From positions 1,558,501 to 1,622,500 of the forward strand of contig NZ_CP016614.1 of the NCBI RefSeq assembly GCF_013377255.1: 64,000 nucleotides of DNA, written 5' to 3'. The notes below the pieces were generated by a model that worked only from the letters and a program-made list of their open reading frames with translations, was not told where the DNA came from and searched no databases. The position numbers and the translations under genes are program-made. Source of the stretch: Mannheimia granulomatis. Lineage in GTDB: Bacteria; Pseudomonadota; Gammaproteobacteria; Enterobacterales; Pasteurellaceae. Of the stretch, positions 7,064 through 16,537 are shown in pieces. Each line of letters opens with the position of its first letter. The stretch's first letter is position 1.

Positions 7064-9976
7064 CTACTCTTTATTACTCACAATCACACGCAAGCAGTCT
7101 AAACGGTAATTTGCGGTTTCAAGCTGTGCTAAAGTCTCCTTTAACTGCTGCTCTAGAGCCTCCACTTCATCTGCTCGAATGTTTTTATTTACCATTTTCA
7201 GCGATTCCAAGCGGTGTAATTCTGCTTTTAATTTGCTATTTGCCTCAAACTTTGCCGAATCAATAATCTCTTTTGCCAAACTAACAATAGCTTTTTCACT
7301 TGCTTTAATCAATTTTTCAATATCAAGACGTGCCATTTTCGCAATTTTATTTGCCATCTGCTTATTCATCGGTTTTAGCTGACGTTCAAGGGCTGTAAAT
7401 GACACTTGCGGTGCAATATTATTACCTTTATTATCCATCAAAATCCGAATAGGCGTAGGCGGCAAGAACCGAGTTAAATTCAACCCTTTCGGAGCTTGGG
7501 CCTCTACTACATAAATGGCTTCTAACAGTAATGTACCTGCTGGGAGCCCTTTATTTATCAACAAAGAAATCGCAACTTTACCGATATCACCGGAAGTGAT
7601 TAAGTCAATACCATTTCGGATCATGGGATGATCCCAGGTTAAAAACTCTACATCTTCACGCATTAGGGCCAATTGGCGATCAAAGGTAATAGTCGTTCCC
7701 TCCTCTGTAAGCCCAGGGAAATCCGGCACAAGCATGTGTCCTGTTGGGCTAATCACAATACTCTTTTCCCCCAAATCTTCTTGCTCTAAGCCGATGACAT
7801 CAAATAAATTCAGCGCAAAACTTACCAAGTGCGGATTATTATCCTCTTGGGCAATCTCATTTGCTAATTGGTGAGCAACTTCACCGCCATTGGAATTGAT
7901 CTCTAAAAGTCGATCTCGCCCTTTCTCCAGCTCCGCTTTTAATGCCTGCCGGCGTTTATAAGTTCTCGCTAAAAAGTCGTTAAACGGCTCCGAAATTTCA
8001 GGATTTTGCACGAAACCCTGTAGTTCTTCGCCTAACTCTCGGAAAATTGCTGTCCCTATCGGACAAGTTTCTTCAAAAGCATTTAAGCCCAGGTGATACC
8101 ACTGAGCCAAAATTTGTTGCGCCGAATGGTTAAAACAAGGCACATAAATTTGAATATTACTTTTTTGCCCAATGCGATCTAAACGTCCGATACTCTGTTC
8201 CAATAAATCCGGATTATCCGGTAAATTAAACAGCACTAAATCTTTAGCAAATTGGAAGTTTCTCCCTTCCGATCCAATGCTTGAACTAATTAGTACCTGC
8301 GCTCCCTCTTCCTGTTGAGCAAAGTAGGCAGCTGCTTTATCTCGTTCTACAATCGACATTTTTTCGTGGAAAACAGCAGAACGAATTGCTTCACGCTCAC
8401 GTAAAACCTGCTCTAACGCTATCGCAGTATCGGCTTGTTTACAGATCACCAAGACTTTTTCATCACGATGATTTTTTAAGAAGGTAATCAACCACTCAAT
8501 ACGAGGATCAAACTCTACCCATTTTGCATTTGGGTTCATTCGCTGGAATAAACATTCCGGGTAAAGCAAATCCTTTTGGTTAATACTTCCCATCATCGCC
8601 ATTACCTTTAGCGCATTCGCATACTGCTTGGGCATTTCAAGGCTGATTTGGTGATATTCACGATGCGGAAAGCCTTTTACACCTTGGCGGGTATTACGGA
8701 ACAATACCCGGCTAGTGCCGTGACGGTCAATCAGCTCATTAATAAGCTCTTGACGGGCTTGCAAGCGGTCATTTTCGTCCGATTTTTTGCTATTAATAGC
8801 ACGGAACATCGGCTCGGTATCTTGCTCGCTTAGTAGCTCGGAAATCGCATTTTGTTCATCATTACTGAGCGGTTTATCATTGATCAATGTTGCTACCGCA
8901 TCCGCTACCGGCTTATATTGGGCTTGCTCGGCAACAAAAGTTTGGTAGTCAAAAAAGCGATCGGCATCTAATAATGCTAAACGGGCAAAATGGCTTTCTT
9001 GTCCTAATTGCTCCGGTGTTGCTGTTAAAAGTAGTACAGACGGAATCTGCTTGGCTAATTGTTCAACCAGCTGATAAGCCAGAGAAGGCACATTTTCCGA
9101 CCATTCCAAATGGTGAGCTTCATCCACAATCATTAAATCCCACTCGGCCTCGGTGAGCTGCTTGGCTCGAGCAGGGGCTGTTTCCAGCCAATTAATCGAA
9201 GTGATCACCAATGATTCACTCTCAAACGGATTTTCATTTACATCCTCACCATCTTCATCTTTTTTATCGAAATCGCCGCAGCGTTCCTCATCAAAAAGAG
9301 AGAATTTAAGATTAAAGCGGCGAAGCATTTCTACCAGCCATTGATGTTGTAAACTTTCCGGCACAAGCACAAGAACCCTCTCTGCTCGTCCGGAAAAAAG
9401 CTGTTGCTGTAAAATCATTCCGGCTTCGATGGTTTTGCCTAATCCGACTTCATCGGCTAACAACACGCGAGGCGAAAGTCGCTGTCCCACTTCTTTGGCA
9501 ATATGAAGCTGGTGGGGAATGAGGCTCACACGAATACCGCGTAAGCCGCGTAGAGGTGATTGGTATTGCGCCTGTTGATGTTCCAACGCTCGAAAACGTA
9601 ATGCAAAACGATCACTTCTATCAATTTGAGCGGAAAACAATCTATCTTGCGGCTTGCTAAAACTGATTTTATGATCGAGCAGCATTTCAGGTAGCACAGC
9701 TTCTTCGTTATTATCTACCCGTTTACCTAAATAAATAACGGCACCTTGATTTTCAACCACATCGCTCACCTCAAGCTGCCATCCGTCAAGGCTGGTGATT
9801 CGGTCCCCCGCTTGAAATTGCACACGAGCCAAAGGTGCCGCTGAAATAGCATAAACACGCTCTTCCTCTGCTGCCGGGAAATGAAGTGTTACTGTGCGGT
9901 TATCTACCGCCTTTACAATGCCTAAACCTAAATTATTTTCTGATTCACTTAGCCAACGTTGACCGACTACAAACAT
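7064..9976 (-). CDS. rapA: RNA polymerase-associated ATPase RapA
   Basis: RapA (HepA) is a Swi2/Snf2-family ATPase that binds RNA polymerase and promotes its recycling. The length of 970 residues is close to E. coli (968). An N-terminal Tudor-like domain opens the protein (MFVVGQRWLSESENNLGLGIV). The helicase core shows motif I LLADEVGLGKTIEAG, motif II VDEAHHLEW, motif III LLTATPEQLG, motif V SSSIGSEGRNFQFA and motif VI QSIGRLDRIGQ. A coiled-coil segment and C-terminal RapA domain follow. The start has GAGGAAAAGG just upstream. Confidence 0.96.
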   Translation of the reverse strand: MFVVGQRWLSESENNLGLGIVKAVDNRTVTLHFPAAEEERVYAISAAPLARVQFQAGDRITSLDGWQLEVSDVVENQGAVIYLGKRVDNNEEAVLPEMLLDHKISFSKPQDRLFSAQIDRSDRFALRFRALEHQQAQYQSPLRGLRGIRVSLIPHQLHIAKEVGQRLSPRVLLADEVGLGKTIEAGMILQQQLFSGRAERVLVLVPESLQHQWLVEMLRRFNLKFSLFDEERCGDFDKKDEDGEDVNENPFESESLVITSINWLETAPARAKQLTEAEWDLMIVDEAHHLEWSENVPSLAYQLVEQLAKQIPSVLLLTATPEQLGQESHFARLALLDADRFFDYQTFVAEQAQYKPVADAVATLINDKPLSNDEQNAISELLSEQDTEPMFRAINSKKSDENDRLQARQELINELIDRHGTSRVLFRNTRQGVKGFPHREYHQISLEMPKQYANALKVMAMMGSINQKDLLYPECLFQRMNPNAKWVEFDPRIEWLITFLKNHRDEKVLVICKQADTAIALEQVLREREAIRSAVFHEKMSIVERDKAAAYFAQQEEGAQVLISSSIGSEGRNFQFAKDLVLFNLPDNPDLLEQSIGRLDRIGQKSNIQIYVPCFNHSAQQILAQWYHLGLNAFEETCPIGTAIFRELGEELQGFVQNPEISEPFNDFLARTYKRRQALKAELEKGRDRLLEINSNGGEVAHQLANEIAQEDNNPHLVSFALNLFDVIGLEQEDLGEKSIVISPTGHMLVPDFPGLTEEGTTITFDRQLALMREDVEFLTWDHPMIRNGIDLITSGDIGKVAISLLINKGLPAGTLLLEAIYVVEAQAPKGLNLTRFLPPTPIRILMDNKGNNIAPQVSFTALERQLKPMNKQMANKIAKMARLDIEKLIKASEKAIVSLAKEIIDSAKFEANSKLKAELHRLESLKMVNKNIRADEVEALEQQLKETLAQLETANYRLDCLRVIVSNKE

Positions 9977-10108
9977 CCTTTTCCTCTAAATAGTTAAATG
10001 TCATTATTGTTATTTAAGTTAGTATTTTATCAAATTCTCTTATTATCCCGCTCGACTATTTTTGCAAAAACGCGACAAACGCTTGAGGTTTGAACGCCAG
10101 CGAGCAAT

Positions 10109-10153
10109 AAAAAGACCGCTTGTAATATAGGTTATCTTACAAGCGGTCTTTTT
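10109..10153. terminator. Inverted USS terminator downstream of the 10172-10528 gene
   Basis: Perfect 17-bp inverted arms (10109-10125 and 10137-10153) are centred on the USS core, with an 11-base loop. On the minus strand the stem ends in a run of T, so it forms a good intrinsic terminator for the small periplasmic protein gene. Confidence 0.75.
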
Positions 10154-10171
10154 TAGTTTTAATTTTGCAAA

Positions 10172-10528
10172 TTATTTTTTAGCATCTAATTCTGCTTTAT
10201 ATTCAATATGGTTGCCTTTAGTTTCAATATCGACATCCAACTCTTGTGTGCCACGTTTGAATTTTAAATCTGCATCGTCATTATTAATTTTAGACTCCAG
10301 CACGGTGAAACCTTGGCTTTTAGCATGATCTGTCGCTTTTTCGGCTAATCCACGCACATCCTTGCTTTGAACTTTGTATTCTACCTCAAAGTCCCCATCT
10401 TTCTGACGTTCAGATTTCACCATTTCGCCTTGCGGTTGATAAATTTCAGCCGGAATTGGATTACCTGCAAAAGCAGTTGCTGATAAAAATGGGGTTAAAA
10501 TAACTAATGTTTTTGTGATAGCTTTCAT
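10172..10528 (-). CDS. Small periplasmic protein of unknown function
   Basis: I do not recognise a named family. The 118-residue product starts with a signal peptide (MKAITKTLVILTPFLSATAFA, cleavage likely after AFA near residue 21) and has a charged mature part of about 97 residues rich in Lys, Asp and Glu, ending EYKAELDAKK. No cysteine, lipobox or catalytic motif is seen. The pattern of alternating hydrophobic and charged residues (FEVEYKVQSK, ADLKFKRGTQELDVDIETK) suggests beta-strands. It sits alone between rapA and the dGTPase-like gene, with an AGGAGA ribosome site and its own USS terminator. Confidence 0.75.
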   Translation of the reverse strand: MKAITKTLVILTPFLSATAFAGNPIPAEIYQPQGEMVKSERQKDGDFEVEYKVQSKDVRGLAEKATDHAKSQGFTVLESKINNDDADLKFKRGTQELDVDIETKGNHIEYKAELDAKK

Positions 10529-10588
10529 TATAATCTCCTATTAAAAGTAAAGCTCTTACTTCAGACTTTAACAAATCAATTTAGTTCA

Positions 10589-11914
10589 TTACAAACTTTC
10601 ATAAAGTTTAAAAGCTTGGCCGTCAGACATACTCGCCAAATAGTCACAAATCACCCTTGCACGCCTACTTTCGTGCGCATTTTTCCAACGTTCACGGATG
10701 TTATTCGGCAATAATCTCATCGGATCACTGCTCAAAATATCAAACAGCTCCATTAAAATTCGTTGCCCTTTGCGCTCTACCCGCTGAGTTTTTACATCGC
10801 AAATGACATATTGATAGACAAAATCTTTAAGAATTTTCAGCACGCACGCTACATTTGCCGGCAAATAAGCGTTATAACGAAGCAGAGGCTCGTCAAATTC
10901 CGGCAGCTCTAGCCAGCGTACATGGGTAATGAAATGATTTACCAAAGCCCCAATCACATCCTTACGTTCATAGCGATGCTGAGAAAAGAGCTTTTGGCGA
11001 ATCTCCACAAGACGCTCGTGCACCCAGTCCGATTCACATTCAGCCAGTAATTTTTCTGCATTTTGCCAAGATTGCGGCGTAACCATTCCGCCCACAATTG
11101 CGTCTTCCAAATCGTGTACACCGTAAGCAATATCATCGGCTAATTCCATAATGCTGCAATCAAGCGATTTATAACGTGTTTTATTCGGCTGGTTCGGATC
11201 TTTATTCGGTTCGACCGAACAAAACTGCATTCTGTCTTTTTCGCTTAACAGTTTCAGCACCCATTCAAAAAAATGCTTGTCGTCATCATAAATCCCTTTA
11301 CTTTGCGGAAAATGGTGCAAGTTAATATGGCGGGCATCTGTAATCTCAGGTGGCTTAACAGGCGAAGTTTTTGATAACAACGCCGGATATTTAATCACGC
11401 CAAGCACTGTGCGGCGAACCAAGTTCATGCCCGCATTTTCTGTGTAAGGCTCCAGCTGGGTCATAATGCGAAAGGATTGTGCATTGCCCTCAAAGCCGCC
11501 AAAGGCATACATTTTATAGTTCAACGCCATTTCGCCACCATGCCCAAACGGTGGGTGCCCGATATCGTGAGCAAAACAGAGAGACTCAATTAAGCTACTA
11601 GAAGGCAATAACGCATTTAAAATTTCAGGATCTGTTGTTACATTCGGCTCAGAGCAAACTGCTTGGAAGCCTTTCCAATCCGCTAATAATTTTTCCCGCA
11701 AGCTATTGCCGATTTGTGCGACTTCTAACGAATGAGTTAAGCGGGTACGGTAAAAATCATCCTCCCCCACTGCATGAATTTGGGTTTTTGCTTGCAAGCA
11801 GCGAAAGGCTTCCGAATGCAGAAGCCTTGCTCTATCTCGCTGAAAAGGTGATCGGTGGTCATCTTCGCGTTTTTTATCGCTCAAATAGCGTTCAGTCCAA
11901 ACTGATGAAATCAT
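10589..11914 (-). CDS. dgt: Deoxyguanosinetriphosphate triphosphohydrolase-like protein
   Basis: This HD-domain enzyme of the dGTPase family cleaves dNTPs to nucleosides and triphosphate. It has 441 residues, the length of the dGTPase-like subfamily rather than of the longer E. coli Dgt. The N-terminal motif DRARLLHSEAFRCLQAKTQ is characteristic. The metal-binding residues are His in TRLTHSLEVAQI, the HD pair in CFAHDIGHPPFGHGGE, and a later Asp in MELADDIAYGVHDLEDA. Enzymes of this family keep nucleotide pools in balance, and some limit phage. Nothing in the neighbourhood suggests a defence island. Confidence 0.9.
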   Translation of the reverse strand: MISSVWTERYLSDKKREDDHRSPFQRDRARLLHSEAFRCLQAKTQIHAVGEDDFYRTRLTHSLEVAQIGNSLREKLLADWKGFQAVCSEPNVTTDPEILNALLPSSSLIESLCFAHDIGHPPFGHGGEMALNYKMYAFGGFEGNAQSFRIMTQLEPYTENAGMNLVRRTVLGVIKYPALLSKTSPVKPPEITDARHINLHHFPQSKGIYDDDKHFFEWVLKLLSEKDRMQFCSVEPNKDPNQPNKTRYKSLDCSIMELADDIAYGVHDLEDAIVGGMVTPQSWQNAEKLLAECESDWVHERLVEIRQKLFSQHRYERKDVIGALVNHFITHVRWLELPEFDEPLLRYNAYLPANVACVLKILKDFVYQYVICDVKTQRVERKGQRILMELFDILSSDPMRLLPNNIRERWKNAHESRRARVICDYLASMSDGQAFKLYESL

Positions 11915-11984
11915 TTTTCCTCCATTTTCCCCAAAAGGCTTTTCTTATATAATACACCTATTTTTGACTATTTTATCATCTTAA

Positions 11985-13301
11985 ATGGCTATTTTTTATT
12001 CTGAAAAATCTGCAAAAAAAGCAACAAAACAGACCGTTTTACAACACGTGCAAATTCAATCTTTGGATTATCAAGGCTTAGGCATTGCCAAAATTAACGG
12101 CAAAACATGGTTTATTGAAAATGCCCTACCCGATGAGCAAATTGAATTCAAAGTGATTGAGGAAAAACGCCAATATGGTCGTGGGCAAGCGGTCAAAATT
12201 CTAAAGAAATCTGCAAATCGCATCATGCCAAGCTGTGAACTTTACAACAAATGCGGTGGCTGCCAAATGCAGCATATTTCGCTTGAATTGCAACGTGAAG
12301 CCAAACAAAACGCCCTATTTCAACGACTACAAAAATTGCAAACCGAAGCCATTGCTTTCCAGCCGATGATTGCAGGCAATGATAAAGCCTACCGCCGCCG
12401 TGCCAAATTAAGCATTGCTATCCAAAACGGCAAATTGGCAATGGGTTTTCGTTTGCAAAATTCCAACCAAATCATACCGCTTGCAGAGTGTGAAGTGTTG
12501 GTTGAGCCACTCTCAAACCTGATTTCGAAACTGCAACACCTTGTCGCCAATTGGCAAAATAAGAAAAAATTGGGGCATATTGAATTGGTCAGTGCTGATA
12601 ATACTATTGCCCTCTTTTTACGCCATTTAGGGCAATTATCAGCACAAGATCGTGAAAATTTACTGCAATTCGCCACACAAAATTCGCTCGCCGTTTTTCT
12701 GATGTGTGAGGAAAATCAGCTCGAACATCTGTGCGGTGAGCTGCCTTATTATGAAATTCAAGGTTTGAAACTGCATTTTTCCATTCGTGATTTTATTCAG
12801 GTAAACGGCGTGTTAAATGAAAAAATGGTGGTAAAAGCCCTTGAATGGCTAGAGTTGAATGAAAATGATCGAGTGCTCGACTTATTCTGCGGAATGGGCA
12901 ATTTCACTCTCCCGATTGCCAAAATCGCTAAATCGGTAGTCGGTATTGAAGGGGTTGAGCCGATGGTGGAACAGGCTCGGTTAAATGCGGCTACAAGCGG
13001 TCTAAAAAATGTGGAATTTTACCAAACCAATTTGGACGAACCTTTTGCCAATAAACCGTGGGCGAAAGCGCCTTTTAATAAAGTGCTACTCGACCCGGCA
13101 CGCAACGGGGCATTATTTTGTTTAGACCACCTTGCAGCCTTAAACCCCGAGCAAATTGTCTATGTTTCTTGCAATCCGGCAACCTTAGTGAGAGATGCGG
13201 AAAAACTGCTGCAATTCGGCTACCGATTGGAAAAAGTGGCGATGATTGATATGTTCCCTCACACAGGGCATTTAGAGTCGATTTCGTTGTTTCGCAAATA
13301 G
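11985..13301 (+). CDS. rlmD: 23S rRNA (uracil-1939-C5)-methyltransferase RlmD
   Basis: RlmD (RumA) methylates U1939 of 23S rRNA using SAM and carries a 4Fe-4S cluster. The protein has 438 residues. An N-terminal TRAM domain (VQIQSLDYQGLGIAKINGKTWFI) is followed by cluster cysteines Cys84, Cys90 and Cys93 in CELYNKCGGCQMQH, with the fourth in PLAECEVL. The SAM site is DRVLDLFCGMGNFTLPIA, and the catalytic cysteine is in IVYVSCNPATLVRDA. A DPARNGA motif precedes it. It is divergent from the dGTPase-like gene with a 70-bp spacer. Confidence 0.94.
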   Translation: MAIFYSEKSAKKATKQTVLQHVQIQSLDYQGLGIAKINGKTWFIENALPDEQIEFKVIEEKRQYGRGQAVKILKKSANRIMPSCELYNKCGGCQMQHISLELQREAKQNALFQRLQKLQTEAIAFQPMIAGNDKAYRRRAKLSIAIQNGKLAMGFRLQNSNQIIPLAECEVLVEPLSNLISKLQHLVANWQNKKKLGHIELVSADNTIALFLRHLGQLSAQDRENLLQFATQNSLAVFLMCEENQLEHLCGELPYYEIQGLKLHFSIRDFIQVNGVLNEKMVVKALEWLELNENDRVLDLFCGMGNFTLPIAKIAKSVVGIEGVEPMVEQARLNAATSGLKNVEFYQTNLDEPFANKPWAKAPFNKVLLDPARNGALFCLDHLAALNPEQIVYVSCNPATLVRDAEKLLQFGYRLEKVAMIDMFPHTGHLESISLFRK

Positions 13302-13330
13302 CCAAAAAAAGTATTGAAACAGTCTTTTAA

Positions 13331-14518
13331 TTAATTTCTCTGGTAACAGAGAAAATAATAAACCACCCCTGCGGTAATGGTACACAACGCCATTGCATAC
13401 AACATCGGGGCTTCGCTGGTAATCGCAATATGGGAAAGCCCTGCCCCAACAAGCGAAGCAATACCAAATCGTGCCGTGCCGGCAACGCCGTTTGCTGTGC
13501 CTGCCATTTGTGGGTAGCGGTCTAAAATGGCAGCCGAGGCGTTGCTGCCGATGGTGGAAAGCATTCCGATATAAAACGGCACACCAAGAGCCATCGCCCA
13601 GAATCCTAAATCTAACAGAGCTACTAAAGCAAGCCAAATTCCGCTGATTACCTGTAACGCTAAGGCAATTTGTAACATTCTTTCCGAGCCAACTTTAACC
13701 ACCATTTTGCTGTTGATAGCAGTCATTATCACCATCACCACCATATTCAAGCCGAAAAAGTAACCAAAATATTCCTTCGAAATGCCGTAAATGCCGATGT
13801 AAACAATCGAGCCTGAGGTGAGAAAACAGAAAATACCGGCAAAGGTTAAGCCGCCAATAAGGACATAACCCAAGGTCGGTTTATGTAACAAAAGTTCAGA
13901 GAAATTTTTCAGACTTTTTCCAAAACTGAGCGGTAAGCGTTTTTCCACAGGCAAAGTTTCAGGGATCTTCCAGCTTATCAACGCTACACAAAGCAGTCCC
14001 ATTGCTACCAGCACATAAAAAATCGAGTGCCAATGGAAATATTTAGCAACATAGCCGCCAATAATCGGAGCGAGCAGTGGAGCAAGCATTGAAATAATCA
14101 TAATTACCGACATTAATCTGGCAAACAGATTCTTCTCGAACAAGTCCCGCACTAATGCCCCTAGCACAACTGCCGGTGCAGCGGCACACAAACCTTGAAT
14201 TAAGCGTAACAGATAAAAGGTTTCGATATTTTCCACTTGAGTAAGAAAATAAGCGGCGATCGCCGAGCCTATCAGCCCGATTAAAATAATTACCTTTCGA
14301 CCAAAGCTGTCTGCCATCGGTCCCCAGAAAAGCTGCCCACAACCGAAGCCTAAAGTGAATACCGCCAAGGTAGTTTGTACCTTTTCTTGCGATATCGCTA
14401 AATCTTTAGCGATATCCAAAAATGAGGGCAAGTACATATCAATCGCCAAAGGCGGTAGCATTGCCATCATCCCTAAAATGATAAAAAAACTGGGTTCGGG
14501 TCTTTTATTTTCCATCAA
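13331..14518 (-). CDS. bcr: Bcr/CflA-family multidrug efflux MFS transporter
   Basis: This 395-residue inner-membrane protein has about 12 hydrophobic segments. Major facilitator motif A appears in the first loop as GPMADSFGRKVIILIG. The N-terminus (LPPLAIDMYLPSFLDIAKDL) is the signature of the Bcr/CflA group, which exports bicyclomycin, chloramphenicol and similar drugs by proton antiport. The start codon overlaps the stop of rsuA by four bases, so the two are translationally coupled; E. coli also places bcr next to rsuA. The true substrate cannot be told from sequence. Confidence 0.9.
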   Translation of the reverse strand: MMENKRPEPSFFIILGMMAMLPPLAIDMYLPSFLDIAKDLAISQEKVQTTLAVFTLGFGCGQLFWGPMADSFGRKVIILIGLIGSAIAAYFLTQVENIETFYLLRLIQGLCAAAPAVVLGALVRDLFEKNLFARLMSVIMIISMLAPLLAPIIGGYVAKYFHWHSIFYVLVAMGLLCVALISWKIPETLPVEKRLPLSFGKSLKNFSELLLHKPTLGYVLIGGLTFAGIFCFLTSGSIVYIGIYGISKEYFGYFFGLNMVVMVIMTAINSKMVVKVGSERMLQIALALQVISGIWLALVALLDLGFWAMALGVPFYIGMLSTIGSNASAAILDRYPQMAGTANGVAGTARFGIASLVGAGLSHIAITSEAPMLYAMALCTITAGVVYYFLCYQRN

Positions 14519-15207
14519 AAACTCTCAATTTCTGTTTGTGTAAGCGGGCGGAATTCCCCCTCAGCTAACTCTTCATCTAACACTACATCGCCAATTCGCC
14601 AACGGTGTAAAGCCTCAACTTTATTACCTAAGGCAGCAAACATACGTTTTACTTGATGGTAACGCCCTTCACTGATAGTGAGGTTAACATTGTAATCATC
14701 TAAAATCTCAAGTTGAGCAGGCAACGTCGGGTCTTTTTCGCCACGCAGCAAAATGCCTTCCGCTAATTTTTCTGCATAAAAATCTTCTACAGGATCGGCA
14801 AGTGTTACCAGATACGTTTTCTCGCAATGGTATTTGGGCGAGGTAACACGATGCGACCATTTTCCATCATCGGTTAATAATACTAACCCTGTAGTATCCA
14901 CATCTAATCGTCCGGCAGTATGTAATTTGCTCATCAACGGATAGTCAAAAAAATGGAATACGGTTGGATATCCACCATCATCATGGGAACAAATATAGCC
15001 TTGTGGTTTATAGAGCATAAAATACTGCCCTTCTTCCATCCAATTAAGACGTTCACCTTGGTAACAAATTTCATCGTCTTGGCTAATTTTTGCTGCTCCG
15101 CTTTTTTCAATTTTACCATTGACGGTAACTTCGCCGCTTTTCAATACTTTCGCTGCTTGGGAACGGGTTAAGCCGGTATTTTCGGCAATGAATTTATCTA
15201 AACGCAT
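14515..15207 (-). CDS. rsuA: 16S rRNA pseudouridine-516 synthase RsuA
   Basis: RsuA converts U516 of 16S rRNA to pseudouridine. The 230-residue protein starts with an S4 RNA-binding domain (MRLDKFIAENTGLTRSQAAKVLKSGEVTVNG) followed by the catalytic domain with Asp102 in GRLDVDTTGLVLLTDDG. The motifs YKPQGYICS and SEGRYHQVKRMFAALGNKV are as expected. Only small-subunit RsuA-type enzymes pair with bcr in this way. The gene is upstream of and coupled to bcr. Confidence 0.94.
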   Translation of the reverse strand: MRLDKFIAENTGLTRSQAAKVLKSGEVTVNGKIEKSGAAKISQDDEICYQGERLNWMEEGQYFMLYKPQGYICSHDDGGYPTVFHFFDYPLMSKLHTAGRLDVDTTGLVLLTDDGKWSHRVTSPKYHCEKTYLVTLADPVEDFYAEKLAEGILLRGEKDPTLPAQLEILDDYNVNLTISEGRYHQVKRMFAALGNKVEALHRWRIGDVVLDEELAEGEFRPLTQTEIESF

Positions 15208-15244
15208 AGTTTCTCTTTTCTTTATAATTTACATTTGGACACGT

Positions 15245-15407
15245 TCCCCTCTTTAGCAAAGAGGGGCTAGGAGAGATTTGGCAGGAAAGACTAGCGAAGA
15301 GAATAAACAAATAATGCAAGAATCAATAATATTGATAATTTCAAAAGCTATTTTCTCCGTTTATTACTTCTGCCAAATCTCCCCTCCCCTCTTTGCTAAA
15401 GAGGGGA
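15245..15407. repeat. MITE-like element with nested palindromes
   Basis: The rsuA-menC spacer has two long arms in inverted orientation, 15245-15284 and 15370-15407. Each holds the palindrome CCCCTCTTT(A)GC(A)AAGAGGGG plus the block GAGATTTGGCAG or its complement. The arms differ by a few substitutions and a short indel. The roughly 85-base centre is AT-rich and has no convincing gene. The form suggests a miniature inverted-repeat element. Confidence 0.65.
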
Positions 15408-15435
15408 GCTACATTCTTTTAAAAATTGCCCACAA

Positions 15436-16392
15436 TTATACCACAACTTCCCACACAAATTGGCTCTGTTCGTCCACAAGCGGTAAGGTTGAACCCTGCC
15501 ATTCTCTCAATAATTGATGCTGCATTAAATTCAGCGTATCTAACCCCGGCTTACTGTTTGGGGTGTATTGAAAAGCAAGCCTTGCAAGCTGAGTTAGCCC
15601 TAAACTACTTTCAAGGCTTGAACTGATGACCGCAGCAATGCCCAACTGATGAGCTTGCTCAATTAACATTTTGCATTTTTCAATGGAGCCGATAAGCGTC
15701 GGTTTTAGCACAATAGCGGTCAAATTTTTCTCTTTTTTTACCACAAGATTCGGTTCTCGTACTGTTTCATCCCACGCTATCGCAATGTTGGTTTGCTCGG
15801 CAAATTGGCGAGACAGTTCAGCTGTTTGGCAAGGTTCTTCAATAAATTGGATTCTGGGCTTGTTTACATTTGCAATTTTTTCGGCAAATTGGACCGCTTG
15901 TTCTAAGCTCCATAGGCGGTTGGCATCAAGCCTGAGTTGTAAATTCGGGAAAGTGTTCAGCAATAGATTTGCTTGTTCGCCCTCGCTTGCAGGATCTACG
16001 CCGATTTTTAATTTACCAAGCCTAACCGTAGGCTGAAATTTTGAAAAATCACCATAGCATAAAACGGCAGATTGATAATTGCCTTGCTCGCCCAATTCTC
16101 CATTCAATTCCGCCAATGCACAGCTTAACCCAAAAGCAACTGAGGGGAACAGGGAATTAAATTCTGTTTCTTGCCCGATTTGCCACGCTTTCAGCCACGC
16201 TTTGGCTTGATGTTCCGCTTGTTCTAACGACTCTTTACTAAATGTTGGTAACGGTGCAATTTCCCCCCAGCCGATTTGCTCATCTTGCTGAAGTTTAACG
16301 AGTAAGCCTGTCCGTTCAGTTAAAGTCTGTTTGCGTAATACCACGCCTGTTTGAATCGGTAAGCGGTAGCGATAAAGCTGAATTTGTCGCAT
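15436..16392 (-). CDS. menC: o-Succinylbenzoate synthase MenC
   Basis: MenC is an enolase-superfamily enzyme that dehydrates SHCHC to o-succinylbenzoate in menaquinone synthesis. The protein has 318 residues. The catalytic KxK pair is in VRLGKLKIGVD, the metal ligands are Asp in LRLDANRLWS, Glu in FIEEPC and Asp in AWDETVRE, and the second base lysine is in VLKPTLIGS. Menaquinone is the main anaerobic quinone in this family. The ATG is preceded by a weak ribosome site. A USS (CCACAAGCGGTAAGG) lies inside the 3' end of the coding sequence. Confidence 0.93.
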   Translation of the reverse strand: MRQIQLYRYRLPIQTGVVLRKQTLTERTGLLVKLQQDEQIGWGEIAPLPTFSKESLEQAEHQAKAWLKAWQIGQETEFNSLFPSVAFGLSCALAELNGELGEQGNYQSAVLCYGDFSKFQPTVRLGKLKIGVDPASEGEQANLLLNTFPNLQLRLDANRLWSLEQAVQFAEKIANVNKPRIQFIEEPCQTAELSRQFAEQTNIAIAWDETVREPNLVVKKEKNLTAIVLKPTLIGSIEKCKMLIEQAHQLGIAAVISSSLESSLGLTQLARLAFQYTPNSKPGLDTLNLMQHQLLREWQGSTLPLVDEQSQFVWEVVV

Positions 16393-16537
16393 TGATTATC
16401 CCCAATCATTTGCAAAATTTAATGATTATTCTACCGCTTGTTGGCACAAAGCTCTAATAAATTTAGCTTGCTGGAAAGTCCTCCACCTTTTTGCTAAAAT
16501 AACTGACAATTTTTACCGAAAATTAATGAGAAAAAGA

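Noticed and set aside
10589..11914. dGTPase-like gene as an anti-phage system
   Set aside because: Some family members limit phage, but the context here is ordinary housekeeping and the protein is of the common dGTPase-like type.
15278..15517. 79-codon frame across the MITE-like element and menC end
   Set aside because: It spans an inverted repeat and the end of a real gene and has no ribosome site or family pattern.
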